DNA of 64,000 bases from an uncultured Bacteroides sp. (GCA_949285075.1 CASDXF010000032.1:1-64000); one strand, 5' to 3'. Positions 1-9,526 are shown, counted from the first letter of the stretch. Notes: generated by a model not told the origin, from the sequence alone. Made by a program: numbers and translations.

Positions 1-1
1 T

Positions 2-41
2 CCCCCCGGTCCGCTTGCAGGGCCGGGGGGACTCTTTTTTT
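2..41 (+). terminator. Rho-independent terminator of a gene left of the window
   Basis: CCCCCCGG at 2-9 pairs with CCGGGGGG at 23-30 and a run of seven T follows at 35-41. It would end a plus-strand gene lying outside the window. From 42 to 163 the sequence is C-rich and I see no gene in it. Confidence 0.75.
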
Positions 42-163
42 ACCCCACCCCCGCCTCCCCACCCACGCGCACGTCCCCGCCTCCTCCCGCCTCCTCCCGG
101 ACGCCCGGAACAGCCGTCCTCCTTACGGAATGACACTTCGACGGATAAAAAAGTAACATATTG

Positions 164-194
164 TTTGGAGATAACGATTTTATCTTTACCTTTG
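164..194 (+). promoter_or_regulatory. Promoter of the leu operon
   Basis: TTTG at 164-167 and TACCTTTG at 187-194 are separated by 19 bases, matching the Bacteroidetes primary sigma consensus (TTTG, 19-21 bases, TAnnTTTG). Transcription should begin near 201, giving a leader of about 190 bases before leuA. Confidence 0.8.
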
Positions 195-219
195 CGGCGC
201 TAATTATAGAAATGTTGTA

Positions 220-303
220 ATGATTCAGATGTTTGTATATATTTTATTGTGTGGTATTATTATTCTGCTATCGGATGTTAGTGGAAGTGAGTGCTGTGCA
301 TAA
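220..303 (+). CDS. Leu operon leader peptide, 27 residues
   Basis: A short reading frame starts about 20 bases after the predicted transcription start. It begins MIQMFVYILLCGIIILLSDV. Residues 2-20 hold five Ile, four Leu (codons TTA, TTG, CTG, CTA) and two Val, a composition expected of a peptide that senses branched-chain aminoacyl-tRNA. Its last third overlaps the RNA segment (282-291) that can pair with the terminator's 5' arm, and its stop (301-303) lies 20 bases before the terminator stem. In enteric leu and ilv operons the leader peptide makes the ribosome stall at such codons when the amino acid is scarce. The function here is inferred from position, composition and the RNA pairing. 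The peptide itself probably has no other role. Confidence 0.7.
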   Translation: MIQMFVYILLCGIIILLSDVSGSECCA

Positions 304-361
304 ATATATACGGAAAATATATGAAAGCCTTTCTCACTTCCATGTGTGAAAGGCTTTTTTT
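282..361 (+). promoter_or_regulatory. Transcription attenuator of the leu operon
   Basis: The terminator arms are 324-337 and 344-357, complementary except for one T-T mismatch, with a 6-base loop and seven T at 355-361. The competing antiterminator is TGGAAGTGAG at 282-291 pairing perfectly with CTCACTTCCA at 333-342, which removes the lower part of the terminator's 5' arm. A ribosome stalled on the Leu/Ile codons at 241-270 would leave 282-291 free and favour read-through; a ribosome at the stop codon would cover that region and allow termination. Confidence 0.75.
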
Positions 362-390
362 GTTATGGATACAATTAAAGCTGTTATAAA

Positions 391-1887
391 ATGAATGATA
401 GGTTATTTATTTTTGATACCACTCTTCGTGATGGTGAACAAGTTCCGGGCTGCCAATTGAATACAGTTGAGAAAATTCAGGTGGCAAAAGCGTTGGAGAC
501 TTTGGGAGTAGATGTAATAGAAGCGGGCTTCCCCATTTCTAGTCCGGGTGATTTTAATTCGGTGATTGAAATTTCAAAGGCGGTTACATGGCCTACGATT
601 TGTGCTTTGACTCGTGCGGTTCAAAAAGATATTGATGTTGCGGTGGATGCGTTGAAATATGCGAAGCGCAAGCGTATTCACACGGGAATAGGAACCTCTG
701 AATCCCATATTAAGTACAAGTTCAATTCAACTCGTGAGGAAATAATTGAGCGAGCTGTAGCGGCGGTGAAGTATGCCCGCCGTTTTGTGGATGACGTGGA
801 GTTTTATGCGGAAGATGCAGGCCGTACGGATAACGAATATTTGGCTCGGGTTATAGAAGCCGTTATTAAGGCGGGGGCTACGGTCGTGAATATTCCGGAT
901 ACGACCGGATATTGCTTGCCTTCAGAGTACGGAGCTAAGATTAAGTATTTGATTGACCATGTGGCCGGAATAGATAAGGCAGTCATTTCTACTCATTGCC
1001 ATAATGATTTGGGTATGGCTACGGCTAATACAATGGCCGGAGTGTTGAATGGTGCCCGTCAGGTAGAGGTAACGATTAACGGTATAGGCGAGCGTGCCGG
1101 AAATACGGCTCTTGAGGAGATAGCGATGATTTTGAGAAGTCATCACGAAATTAATATTCAGACGAACATCAATACACAGAAGATTTATCCGACGAGCCGC
1201 ATGGTTTCCAGTCTGATGAATATGCCGGTACAGCCTAATAAGGCTATTGTGGGTCGTAATGCGTTTGCGCATTCATCCGGTATTCATCAGGATGGAGTGT
1301 TGAAGAATGCGCAGACGTATGAGATTATTGACCCTCATGACGTTGGTATCGATGATAACGCTATTGTCTTGACCGCCCGTAGTGGTCGCGCGGCGTTGAG
1401 AAACCGGCTTGAAGTATTGGGCGTAAAGTTGTCTCAGGAGAAGTTGGATAAGGTATATGAAGAGTTCCTGAAACTGGCTGACAAGAAGAAGGATATCAAT
1501 GATGACGATATTTTGGTACTGGCGGGTGCGGACCGTAGCTTGAATCATCGAATTAAGCTAGACTATCTGCAAGTGACTAGTGGAGTCGGTGTGCGTTCTG
1601 TCGCAAGTTTAGGGCTGAACATATCGGGAGAGAAGTTTGAAGCCTGCGCTAGTGGAAATGGTCCGGTAGATGCGGCAATTAAGGCTCTAAAGAAGATTGT
1701 AGATCGCCATATGGTTTTGAAGGAGTTCACAATTCAGGCCATTAGCAAGGGAAGTGACGATGTGGGTAAGGTTCATATGCAAGTGGAGTACGACAACCAG
1801 ATGTATTATGGTTTTGGAGCTAATACGGATATTATAGCGGCTTCGGTAGAGGCGTATATCGACTGTATAAACAAGTTTAAAATATAA
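391..1887 (+). CDS. leuA: 2-isopropylmalate synthase
   Basis: Condenses acetyl-CoA with 2-oxoisovalerate, the first committed step of leucine synthesis, in the cytoplasm. The DTTLRDGEQ motif lies at residues 9-17, HCHNDLG (divalent metal ligands) near 202 and NGIGERAGN near 230. The C-terminal 110 residues form the LeuA allosteric domain that binds leucine. The length of 498 residues is normal for the family. It is the first structural gene of the operon, directly after the attenuator, with leuC starting 16 bases downstream. Base composition is more AT-rich than the second synthase at 3902. Feedback control by leucine through the C-terminal domain is known for the family; the sequence adds transcriptional attenuation. 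Confidence 0.95.
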   Translation: MNDRLFIFDTTLRDGEQVPGCQLNTVEKIQVAKALETLGVDVIEAGFPISSPGDFNSVIEISKAVTWPTICALTRAVQKDIDVAVDALKYAKRKRIHTGIGTSESHIKYKFNSTREEIIERAVAAVKYARRFVDDVEFYAEDAGRTDNEYLARVIEAVIKAGATVVNIPDTTGYCLPSEYGAKIKYLIDHVAGIDKAVISTHCHNDLGMATANTMAGVLNGARQVEVTINGIGERAGNTALEEIAMILRSHHEINIQTNINTQKIYPTSRMVSSLMNMPVQPNKAIVGRNAFAHSSGIHQDGVLKNAQTYEIIDPHDVGIDDNAIVLTARSGRAALRNRLEVLGVKLSQEKLDKVYEEFLKLADKKKDINDDDILVLAGADRSLNHRIKLDYLQVTSGVGVRSVASLGLNISGEKFEACASGNGPVDAAIKALKKIVDRHMVLKEFTIQAISKGSDDVGKVHMQVEYDNQMYYGFGANTDIIAASVEAYIDCINKFKI

Positions 1888-1903
1888 ATAATAAGAAGAA
1901 AAA

Positions 1904-3298
1904 ATGAATACACTGTTTGACAAGATATGGGATGCCCATGTAGTGACTGAGGTAAAGGACGGACCTACTCAGCTTTATATTGACCGATTGTATTGTCATG
2001 AGGTAACCAGTCCGCAGGCGTTTGACGGGTTACGCGCAAGAGGCATCAAAGTGATGAGACCGGAAAAGGTCTTTTGTATGCCCGACCATAATACTCCGAC
2101 TCATGATCAGGACAAGCCTATTGAAGACGCTGTATCAAGGACTCAAGTAGATACTTTGGCCAAGAATGCCCATGAATTCGGACTGACTTATTACGGAATG
2201 ATGCATCCTAAGAATGGTATCATTCATGTAGTAGGCCCGGAGCGGGGATTGACTCTTCCGGGAATGACTATCGTTTGTGGAGACTCGCATACCTCCACTC
2301 ATGGGGCTATGGGTGCCGTAGCTTTCGGCATTGGAACGAGCGAGGTAGAAATGGTGTTGGCTTCCCAATGTATTCTTCAGGCCCGTCCGAAGACAATGCG
2401 CATTACGGTGGACGGTGAGCTTAGGAAAGGTGTAACGGCAAAGGATGTGGCGCTTTACATGATGTCCAAGATGTCTACTAGCGGTGCTACCGGATATTTT
2501 GTTGAATATGCGGGAAGCGCTATTCGTAGCTTAAGTATGGAGGGGCGTCTCACGCTTTGCAATCTTTCTATCGAGATGGGGGCCCGCGGGGGAATGATTG
2601 CTCCGGACGAGGTTACCTTTGAATACATTAAAGGGCGTGAGTATGCGCCGAAGGGTGAAGAATGGGACAAGGCCGTGGCTTATTGGCGTACGCTGAAGAG
2701 TGACGAAGATGCGGTGTTTGATAAGGAGGTGCGTTTTGATGCCGCTGATATCGAGCCAATGATTACTTACGGAACGAATCCGGGTATGGGCATGGGAATT
2801 ACGCAGCATATCCCCACGGTGGAGGGAATGGATGAAACCGCCCAGATATCTTTCCGCAAGTCGTTGGATTATATGGGATTTCAGCCCGGGGAGTCGTTAC
2901 TAGGGAAGAAGATTGACTATGTATTTTTAGGCGCATGTACTAACGGGCGCATTGAGGACTTCCGTGCCTTCGCTTCGATAGTAAAGGGAAGGAAGAAGGC
3001 GGATAATGTGGTAGCTTGGCTTGTTCCGGGCTCGTGGATGGTGGACGCTCAGATTCGTAGGGAAGGCATTGACCAGATTCTGATTGAGGCGGGATTCGCC
3101 ATCCGTCAACCGGGATGTTCCGCTTGTCTGGCTATGAATGACGACAAGATTCCGGCGGGAAAGTATTCAGTCTCTACAAGCAACCGTAATTTTGAAGGTC
3201 GTCAAGGGCCGGGAGCGCGCACCTTGTTGGCCAGTCCGTTGGTTGCGGCCGCTGCGGCTGTTACGGGTGTCATCACCGATCCGAGAGATTTAATGTAA
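1904..3298 (+). CDS. leuC: 3-isopropylmalate dehydratase large subunit
   Basis: Large subunit of isopropylmalate isomerase, an aconitase-type enzyme that interconverts 2- and 3-isopropylmalate. The three cysteines that hold the [4Fe-4S] cluster are C345 (in GACTNGR), C405 and C408 (in PGCSACLA). HNTPTHDQ near residue 64 and [11 protein letters not shown] near 125 are family motifs. Length of 464 residues is typical. It lies between leuA (16 bases) and leuD (25 bases), and its product pairs with the LeuD product made next to it. Confidence 0.95.
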   Translation: MNTLFDKIWDAHVVTEVKDGPTQLYIDRLYCHEVTSPQAFDGLRARGIKVMRPEKVFCMPDHNTPTHDQDKPIEDAVSRTQVDTLAKNAHEFGLTYYGMMHPKNGIIHVVGPERGLTLPGMTIVCGDSHTSTHGAMGAVAFGIGTSEVEMVLASQCILQARPKTMRITVDGELRKGVTAKDVALYMMSKMSTSGATGYFVEYAGSAIRSLSMEGRLTLCNLSIEMGARGGMIAPDEVTFEYIKGREYAPKGEEWDKAVAYWRTLKSDEDAVFDKEVRFDAADIEPMITYGTNPGMGMGITQHIPTVEGMDETAQISFRKSLDYMGFQPGESLLGKKIDYVFLGACTNGRIEDFRAFASIVKGRKKADNVVAWLVPGSWMVDAQIRREGIDQILIEAGFAIRQPGCSACLAMNDDKIPAGKYSVSTSNRNFEGRQGPGARTLLASPLVAAAAAVTGVITDPRDLM

Positions 3299-3323
3299 TT
3301 GTTTTATTCAGAAGTTAATAAAG

Positions 3324-3926
3324 ATGGCTAAGATAAAATTTAATGTGATAACGAGCACTTGCGTGCCTCTTCCTTTGGAAAATGTTGATACAGACCAGAT
3401 TATTCCTGCCCGTTTTTTAAAAGCTACTACCCGTGAGGAGAAGTTTTTCGGTGATAACCTGTTCCGTGATTGGCGTTATAATGCCGACGGTTCACTCAAT
3501 AAGGATTTTGTTCTCAATGACCCTACTTACGGAGGACAGATACTGGTGGCCGGAAAGAATTTCGGCTCCGGTTCCAGTCGTGAGCATGCGGCGTGGGCCA
3601 TCGCCGGCTATGGCTTTCGTGTGGTGGTTTCCAGTTTCTTTGCCGATATTCACAAGAATAACGAGCTGAATAACTTCGTTTTACCTGTCGTAGTGTCTGA
3701 AGAGTTCTTGAAGGAACTGTTTAACTCTATTTATGCGAACCCAAAAATGGAAGTAGAAGTTAACCTGCCAGAACAGACTATCACAAATAAAGCTACGGGC
3801 AGTAGCGAACACTTTGAGATTAATGCCTACAAAAAACATTGCTTGATGAATGGACTTGACGACATCGATTTTCTGTTGAGTAATAAAGATAAGATTGAGG
3901 CATGGGAAAAGAAGGCGTCAGAATAG
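3324..3926 (+). CDS. leuD: 3-isopropylmalate dehydratase small subunit
   Basis: Small (swivel-domain) subunit of isopropylmalate isomerase, partner of LeuC. The signature GSGSSREHAAWAI lies around residues 78-90, and NVDTDQIIPARFL near residue 18 is the usual N-terminal motif. The length of 200 residues is normal. The 3' end overlaps the start of the next gene by 25 bases, so the two are probably translationally coupled. Confidence 0.95.
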   Translation: MAKIKFNVITSTCVPLPLENVDTDQIIPARFLKATTREEKFFGDNLFRDWRYNADGSLNKDFVLNDPTYGGQILVAGKNFGSGSSREHAAWAIAGYGFRVVVSSFFADIHKNNELNNFVLPVVVSEEFLKELFNSIYANPKMEVEVNLPEQTITNKATGSSEHFEINAYKKHCLMNGLDDIDFLLSNKDKIEAWEKKASE

Positions 3927-5476
3927 AAATCATGGATACGACGCTCCGCGACGGTGAACAGACGAGTGGGGTGTCGTTCGTGCCTCATGAGAAGTTGATG
4001 ATAGCCCGGTTGTTATTGGAGGACTTGAAGGTAGACCGGGTGGAGGTCGCTTCGGCGCGGGTATCGGACGGAGAGTTTGAAGCCGTCAGGATGATTTGTG
4101 ACTGGGCGGCCCGCCGTAACCTGCTTCCTAAGGTGGAGGTGTTGGGCTTTGTGGACGGGCATACGTCGGTCGACTGGATACAGCGGGCGGGATGCCGTGT
4201 CATTAATCTGCTGTGCAAAGGCTCGCTGAAGCATTGTACCCAACAGCTGAAAAAGACTCCCGAAGAGCATATCTCCGATATCATCGGCGTGGTGCGCTAC
4301 GCTGACGAGCAGGACATCGCCGTCAACGTCTATTTGGAGGATTGGAGTAACGGAATGAAGGATTCTACCGAGTACGTGTTCCAATTAATGGACGGACTGA
4401 AGGGAACCAGTATCAAGCGGTACATGCTGCCGGATACGTTGGGTATCCTTAATCCCCTTCAGGTAATTGAGTATATGCGGAAAATGAAGAAGCGTTACCC
4501 TGACCTTCATTTCGACTTCCATGCGCATAACGACTACGACTTGGCGGTGAGCAACGTGCTGGCCGCCGTATTGAGCGGGGTGAAGGGACTGCACACCACT
4601 ATCAACGGCTTAGGTGAGCGGGCGGGCAACGCTCCGTTGGCCAGTGTGCAGGCCATCCTGAAAGACCACTTCAAGGCGGTGACCAATATTGACGAGAGCC
4701 GCCTGAACGATGTCAGCCGGGTGGTAGAGTCCTACTCGGGCATCGTGATTCCCGCCAATAAGCCGATTGTGGGAGAGAACGTCTTTACGCAGGTGGCCGG
4801 CGTACACGCCGACGGCGACAACAAGAATAACCTTTATTGCAACGACTTGCTGCCCGAGCGTTTCGGGCGGAAAAGGGAATACGCTTTAGGCAAGACGAGC
4901 GGCAAGGCGAACATACGCAAGAATCTTGAGGACTTGGGACTGGAACTGGACGAGGAGTCCATGCGCAAGGTGACGGAGCGCATCATCGAACTGGGCGACA
5001 AGAAAGAGTTGGTCACTCAGGAGGACTTGCCGTATATCGTTTCCGACGTGCTGAAGCATGGCGTATCAGGAGAGAGGGTGAAGCTGAAAAGCTATATCGT
5101 CAATCTGGCCTACGGTTTAAAGCCGATGGCTACGCTGAAGATTGAGATTAACGGAAAAGAGTACGAGGAGAGTTCGAGCGGTGACGGACAGTACGACGCT
5201 TTCGTCCGCGCCTTACGCAAGGTGTACAAGGTGACGTTGGGACGGAAGTTCCCCATGCTGACGAACTATGCCGTAACCATCCCTCCCGGCGGACGCACCG
5301 ACGCTTTCGTGCAGACCGTCATCACGTGGAGTTATGACGACCGGGTGTTCCGCACCCGCGGATTGGACGCTGACCAGACGGAGGCGGCTATCAAGGCCAC
5401 GGTGAAGATGCTGAATATCATCGAGGGCGAGTACGATGCCGTACCGTCGGCGGCGGAAGAGACTCAGGAAAAATAA
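3902..5476 (+). CDS. Second LeuA-family synthase (isopropylmalate or citramalate synthase type)
   Basis: A 524-residue homologue of Leu[15 protein letters not shown] near residue 9, DFHAHNDYDLA near 205 and NGLGERAGN near 236 show an intact HMGL-like catalytic barrel, followed by a LeuA-type C-terminal regulatory domain with the SSSGDGQYDAF motif. It overlaps leuD by 25 bases and is followed, with a 1-base overlap, by a small membrane protein gene. A second synthase beside leuA is common in Bacteroidales leu operons. It could use pyruvate (citramalate synthase, a route to isoleucine) or 2-oxoisovalerate; substrate cannot be read from the motifs with certainty. The gene is clearly more GC-rich than leuA, leuC and leuD, which suggests a separate history within the operon. 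Confidence 0.85.
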   Translation: MGKEGVRIEIMDTTLRDGEQTSGVSFVPHEKLMIARLLLEDLKVDRVEVASARVSDGEFEAVRMICDWAARRNLLPKVEVLGFVDGHTSVDWIQRAGCRVINLLCKGSLKHCTQQLKKTPEEHISDIIGVVRYADEQDIAVNVYLEDWSNGMKDSTEYVFQLMDGLKGTSIKRYMLPDTLGILNPLQVIEYMRKMKKRYPDLHFDFHAHNDYDLAVSNVLAAVLSGVKGLHTTINGLGERAGNAPLASVQAILKDHFKAVTNIDESRLNDVSRVVESYSGIVIPANKPIVGENVFTQVAGVHADGDNKNNLYCNDLLPERFGRKREYALGKTSGKANIRKNLEDLGLELDEESMRKVTERIIELGDKKELVTQEDLPYIVSDVLKHGVSGERVKLKSYIVNLAYGLKPMATLKIEINGKEYEESSSGDGQYDAFVRALRKVYKVTLGRKFPMLTNYAVTIPPGGRTDAFVQTVITWSYDDRVFRTRGLDADQTEAAIKATVKMLNIIEGEYDAVPSAAEETQEK

Positions 5477-5715
5477 TGAAGAAACATACCTTGAGACCGT
5501 GGCGGCGCTATGCGTTGGTATTCGTTTGCCTGCTTGCGTTGATTGGCGCTCTTTGCCGGTTCGGGCCGTGGGAGGAGTACAAGGACGGAAACCTGTTGGT
5601 TCATTCGGCGCTTGCGGCCTGTCTTACGGCGGTGTGTTTCGCCGTAGATTATGTATGGCGTAAGGCCATGCGACTAAGAAACAAGAAGAACGAAAATTTG
5701 AATAATAACGATTGA
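5476..5715 (+). CDS. Small two-helix membrane protein in the leu operon
   Basis: I do not recognise this 79-residue protein. The N-terminus is basic ([11 protein letters not shown]), a first hydrophobic helix spans about residues 12-28, a second about 42-60, and the tail is basic and Asn-rich. This predicts a two-pass inner membrane protein with both ends in the cytoplasm. Its ATG overlaps the stop of the preceding synthase (TAATG) and leuB starts within 3 bases of its stop, so it is co-translated with biosynthetic enzymes. Nothing in the sequence indicates its role. Confidence 0.7.
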   Translation: MKKHTLRPWRRYALVFVCLLALIGALCRFGPWEEYKDGNLLVHSALAACLTAVCFAVDYVWRKAMRLRNKKNENLNNND

Positions 5716-5717
5716 TT

Positions 5718-6779
5718 ATGGAACTGAAGATTGCAGTGTTAGCCGGAGACGGCATCGGGCCGGAGATTTCCGTGCAGGGCGTAAACGTGATGAACGCCGT
5801 GTGCGAGAAGTTTGGCCATAAGGTGAGTTATGAATACGCCATTTGCGGGGCGGACGCCATAGACAAGGTGGGCGACCCTTTCCCCGAAGAGACTTTTCAG
5901 GTGTGCAAGCGTGCGGATGCCGTGCTCTTCTCGGCGGTAGGTGACCCTAAGTTCGACAACGACCCAACGGCGAAGGTGCGTCCCGAGCAGGGGCTGCTCG
6001 CCATGCGCAAGAAGTTGGGACTGTTTGCCAATATCCGTCCGGTACAGACGTTCAAGTGCCTGATTCACAAGTCACCCCTCCGTGCTGAGTTGGTGGAGGG
6101 CGCTGATTTCATCTGCATCCGCGAGCTGACCGGAGGAATGTACTTCGGCGAGAAGTATCAGGACAACGACAAGGCTTACGATACGAACTACTATACCCGT
6201 CCGGAGATTGAGCGCATACTGAAGGTGGGATTCGAGTACGCCATGAAGCGGCGCAAGCACCTCACGGTGGTAGACAAGGCGAACGTGTTGGCCTCGTCCC
6301 GCTTGTGGAGGCAGATTGCTCAGGAGATGGCTCCCTCGTATCCGGAGGTGACGACGGACTATATGTACGTGGACAACGCCGCCATGCGCATGATTCAGGA
6401 GCCTACCTTCTTCGACGTGATGGTGACCGAGAACACGTTCGGCGACATCCTGACCGACGAAGGCTCCGTCATCAGCGGTTCGATGGGACTGTTGCCCTCC
6501 GCCTCTACGGGCGAGAGCACGCCGGTGTTCGAGCCTATCCACGGCTCGTGGCCGCAGGCTAAGGGGCTGAACATCGCCAACCCGTTGGCGCAAATTCTTT
6601 CCGTGGCTATGCTTTTCGAGTATTTCGACCTGAAGGAAGAGGGCGCGTTGATTCGCAAGGCCGTAGACGCTTCGTTGGACAGCGAGGTGCGTACGCCGGA
6701 GATACAAGTGGAAGGCGGGGCCAAGTATGGCACGAAAGAGGTAGGCCAGTGGATTGTAGACTATATCCGTAAGGCGTAA
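5718..6779 (+). CDS. leuB: 3-isopropylmalate dehydrogenase
   Basis: NAD-dependent oxidative decarboxylation of 3-isopropylmalate to 2-oxoisocaproate, the penultimate step to leucine. LAGDGIGPE near residue 8 begins the family fold; [15 protein letters not shown] near 236 and [11 protein letters not shown] near 275 are substrate and NAD binding segments. I chose the ATG at 5718 (MELKIAV) over an in-frame TTG at 5712 because isopropylmalate dehydrogenases start close to this hydrophobic strand. The length is 353 residues. It closes the operon; a hairpin follows at 6807. Confidence 0.95.
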   Translation: MELKIAVLAGDGIGPEISVQGVNVMNAVCEKFGHKVSYEYAICGADAIDKVGDPFPEETFQVCKRADAVLFSAVGDPKFDNDPTAKVRPEQGLLAMRKKLGLFANIRPVQTFKCLIHKSPLRAELVEGADFICIRELTGGMYFGEKYQDNDKAYDTNYYTRPEIERILKVGFEYAMKRRKHLTVVDKANVLASSRLWRQIAQEMAPSYPEVTTDYMYVDNAAMRMIQEPTFFDVMVTENTFGDILTDEGSVISGSMGLLPSASTGESTPVFEPIHGSWPQAKGLNIANPLAQILSVAMLFEYFDLKEEGALIRKAVDASLDSEVRTPEIQVEGGAKYGTKEVGQWIVDYIRKA

Positions 6780-6806
6780 CCGCCTTTTCCGATACGTTGT
6801 TGCGGG

Positions 6807-6844
6807 TCCCCCGTTCGCGAGCGTTGCCGTTCGCGGGCGGGGGA
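6807..6844 (+). terminator. Hairpin after leuB
   Basis: TCCCCCG at 6807-6813 pairs with CGGGGGA at 6838-6844, followed by a weak T-rich tract. Possible terminator of the leu operon, not strong. 6845-6904 holds nothing I can name. Confidence 0.4.
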
Positions 6845-6904
6845 TTTCTGTGCTCCGGACGTTCCTTCGCCCGCCGCTGTGGTGGCGAAGGCCTTGCCCG
6901 TTTG

Positions 6905-7010
6905 GTTTCAAGGGCGTGGAACTGTTGTTTCAAGGGCATGAAACTTTTGTTCCACGGGCTTGGAACTTTAGTTTCACGCCCTTGAAACTTTTCCCTCACG
7001 GGCGTGGACG
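6905..7010. repeat. 22-bp phased palindrome array (GTTTCA...TGAAAC type)
   Basis: Units start at 6905, 6927, 6949, 6971 and, degenerate, 6993: exactly 22 bp apart. Each is an 18-bp imperfect palindrome such as GTTTCAAGGGCATGAAAC or GTTCCACGGGCTTGGAAC followed by a 4-base T-rich spacer. The array fills the space between the convergent leuB and aspartyl protease genes and ends 8 bases from the latter's stop. Confidence 0.8.
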
Positions 7011-7018
7011 CGTCACGG

Positions 7019-8335
7019 TCACTCGAACCGGACGAACATCTCCTTGAGGTTGACGATAGTTTTCCTTTTCGTCATGATGGCGAGCATTCCCACGCTTCCG
7101 TCGCATCCTTGTATCTCGCTGCGGTTCTCCCTCGGGATGACGTGCGCGTTGGTCAGCGTGATTTCCGAGTCTCCCGCCTTGAACTTGAATGAGGGGATGA
7201 TGAGCTCTTCCGAGGCTTTGAGGAATCCGTATCCTCCCCTTGTCACGGTGTCTCGTCGGGCTATCGGGTCAATCTCGTTCTTGTATTTCTGATAATACGT
7301 GTGGTATAGGACGGACGTGGCGTTACCCGTATCGAAGTGGAAGATCAGCCGCTTGTTGTCGCTGCCGTAAGCCTTCAGACGGGGCGAGTTGTTGTCTAAT
7401 AGCAAATTCCTCCCCGTGGGCGGAAGCGGGGTACGCTTTACGGGGAAGGTCACGGTGCTCCTCTCCACGTCAATCTGAAACTCGCCTGCCAGTTTCATGA
7501 AGTCTATGCCTAATATGAACTCCACTCCGCTTAACTTTTCCACTAAGTCAGACTTCCCGATGATTACCATTACATTCCTGAAAACGATGTCGCCTACTTG
7601 CAGGCTGTCCAGTATGCCTTGCTTGCCGTATCCCCCGCCTATTAAGCTTTGATTAATGGGAAACGAGTCGTTGACGATAGTCGTTATCCCGGCTTTTCGG
7701 GCGAACTCTTCCGTCATGAAGGTAGACGAGGCTCCCGTATCGAAGATGGCCCGGTACGTGCGGCCGTGTATCATGGCGGGAACGCGTATGAGATAGGCCT
7801 CTTGCCTGCCCCCTGCCGCCAGTGACTTTAAGGTATCTATCTCCGCCCGCACCGTGATGTCCCTGTCCGGCCGCGATAGGCTTGGCGACGGACACGCACT
7901 GTACTTGCTGAAATACTCGTAGTTTTTCCTGAATCCCTTAGGGGCTACGCCCTTCTCCTTTTGCAGATAGGCTTCCGCTTTCTTCATGTAGTCGATGGTT
8001 AGCGTGTGCCGCCCTTCGATATGATTCAGGATTGCGGCGAGCAGCGTGAGGTTATAGACGTTTTGCGGTCCGATAAATTGGCTGTGGTCGGTTACTAACG
8101 TGTCAATCTTCCGCGTCGCCTCTTCCGGACGGTTGAAGTTGGCGCATATCATCGTCTCCGCTAACAGCCTCAGGAAAGGCCATTGTACGGAGTCTTTCAA
8201 TGCGGGATATTCTTCTTCCAGACTGAACCAGTCCGACCGGTTGATTAGTTCTCCGATTCTCTCTTCAGCCCGTTGAGCCGACAGCGGCAGGACGCTTAGT
8301 GCGATGCCAATAGTGAGCAAGACAATCTTTTTCAT
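7019..8335 (-). CDS. Secreted retropepsin-like aspartyl protease
   Basis: A 438-residue exported protein starting MKKIVLLTIGIALSVLPLSA, a signal peptide ending near residue 21. Two aspartyl protease active-site motifs are visible: IFDTGASS with D199 and HFDTGNAT with D335, each in the gag-polyprotein/retropepsin style, so one chain contains both halves needed for a bilobal catalytic site. The N-terminal 130 residues look helical, repeat-like and of unknown role. Likely periplasmic or outer-membrane associated; substrate unknown. I start it at the ATG at 8335 rather than one 9 bases upstream. It is a single gene with its own upstream region and converges on the leu operon. Confidence 0.85.
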   Translation of the reverse strand: MKKIVLLTIGIALSVLPLSAQRAEERIGELINRSDWFSLEEEYPALKDSVQWPFLRLLAETMICANFNRPEEATRKIDTLVTDHSQFIGPQNVYNLTLLAAILNHIEGRHTLTIDYMKKAEAYLQKEKGVAPKGFRKNYEYFSKYSACPSPSLSRPDRDITVRAEIDTLKSLAAGGRQEAYLIRVPAMIHGRTYRAIFDTGASSTFMTEEFARKAGITTIVNDSFPINQSLIGGGYGKQGILDSLQVGDIVFRNVMVIIGKSDLVEKLSGVEFILGIDFMKLAGEFQIDVERSTVTFPVKRTPLPPTGRNLLLDNNSPRLKAYGSDNKRLIFHFDTGNATSVLYHTYYQKYKNEIDPIARRDTVTRGGYGFLKASEELIIPSFKFKAGDSEITLTNAHVIPRENRSEIQGCDGSVGMLAIMTKRKTIVNLKEMFVRFE

Positions 8336-8463
8336 ACGGTACAAGTGTTGTTAGTGTCAAATATCTCCCCCTAAATTAGGAGCTTGAGGCGGCCCGCCAA
8401 CGCTCCGTTAGGAATGATTAACGATACCCGGCCGAATCGTAACCAATTATAGCGTTTTTTATG

Positions 8464-8520
8464 CGTAACAGTTGAATAACTCTTGTATATCAGCTATTTG
8501 GTTCATACGTGACAGTTGAA
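8464..8520. repeat. Possible degenerate 22-bp spaced motif pair
   Basis: CGTAACAGTTGAA at 8464 and CGTGACAGTTGAA at 8508 are 44 bp apart (2 x 22) with a weak intermediate match at 8486. It lies in the divergent region 8336-8661, which otherwise holds only the promoter at 8620. This may be an eroded phased array. Confidence 0.3.
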
Positions 8521-8619
8521 CGGTTTTCCATTAAGGTAGTCATGTGGCTTGAAGTCAAATTCATTATCTTTTTCAGCGGAATTGTTGTCAATTATGGCGT
8601 TATTCCTCAATCTTTTTAC

Positions 8620-8627
8620 TATATTTG
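8620..8627 (+). promoter_or_regulatory. TAnnTTTG element before the DUF805 gene
   Basis: TATATTTG, 35 bases before the ATG at 8662. No convincing upstream TTTG at the right spacing. Confidence 0.55.
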
Positions 8628-8661
8628 CGAGTCATCATGAAAAAAGAACAGAAACGTTAAT

Positions 8662-9180
8662 ATGGAACAGATTCACGCTACCCCTTCGCTTGACCTCGGC
8701 GCAGCCTTGAAGTCAGCCACGAGCAAGGTTCTCCAGTTTCAGGGACGGGCCCGCCGCTCCGAGTATTGGTGGACGATACTTACCGTTTATGTATTAAGTT
8801 TACTCTTGTCTCCTTTCCTGACCATCTTGGGAGGCCTTGTCCTGAATCTGCTGACCATTCCGTTGACCTTCCGTAGGCTGCATGACACGGGCCGAAGCGG
8901 TTGGTGGTGGGGAATGGGGATTATCCTGAAGGCCTTGTTCTTCTTCGTTTTCCTGTACGATGTCATATCAATAGTGATTAACGTGAGCGGTTGGGACTAT
9001 TGCGGCATTGACTATTGGGGACTACTGGCCAGTAAGTACCTCTTGTTTATCTGTCTGATAGGTCTCTACGAGCTTGTGATGATTATCCTTTGCTGCTTGG
9101 ACAGCGACAAGCGTGCGAACCGCTATGGCGAGTCGCCGAAGTACGTTGCGGTGGAGGAAACGGAATATCCGAATCCTTAG
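8662..9180 (+). CDS. DUF805 family membrane protein
   Basis: A 172-residue integral membrane protein with the DUF805 hallmarks: FQGRARRSEYWW near residue 27, a hydrophobic helix pair, LTFRRLHDTGRSGWW near 72, then two further helices and a GENRYG-like end (SDKRANRYGESPKY). The family is widespread, has no established biochemical function and is thought to sit in the inner membrane. Monocistronic here, with its own promoter and no obvious partner. Confidence 0.85.
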   Translation: MEQIHATPSLDLGAALKSATSKVLQFQGRARRSEYWWTILTVYVLSLLLSPFLTILGGLVLNLLTIPLTFRRLHDTGRSGWWWGMGIILKALFFFVFLYDVISIVINVSGWDYCGIDYWGLLASKYLLFICLIGLYELVMIILCCLDSDKRANRYGESPKYVAVEETEYPNP

Positions 9181-9526
9181 TTGCGGCAAGAGTGCGAGAA
9201 CCGCCGTTACGCCCACCGCTTGTTGGCTTATACCGTGGTGAATACCGTCGGACCATCCGGATACGCTGAGCCGCATATCCGGCCCTGAGAGACTCTCAAG
9301 GAGGGAATTTCCGTGCGAAAGAGGGCGAGAAACGTGCGAGATTTTGTAATGAAGTATTTGTTAATGGGTGCAAATTACTGTTCTTTTGGTAAAATAAAGA
9401 ATTAAAAAGGGAACTAAGAACCATTATATCCGACGGATTGTGTCTACCGTTAAACGAGATTGTTATATCTTTGCCGCACGAATGCAATGTGTAAATCGTT
9501 TCTTTGCGAATAGACAATTAAAAAGA
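9181..9526. other. Intergenic stretch with the glycosyltransferase promoter
   Basis: No gene or repeat is evident here. TATCTTTG at 9466-9473 is a TAnnTTTG promoter element. It lies downstream of the most upstream in-frame start at 9440, which supports starting the next gene at 9527. Confidence 0.5.

Noticed and set aside
6072-6911. 279-codon frame opposite leuB
   Set aside because: Antisense shadow; leuB is complete and conserved.
9440-9526. Upstream start for the GT4 gene
   Set aside because: The TAnnTTTG element at 9466 lies inside this extension and the family begins at the 9527 methionine.
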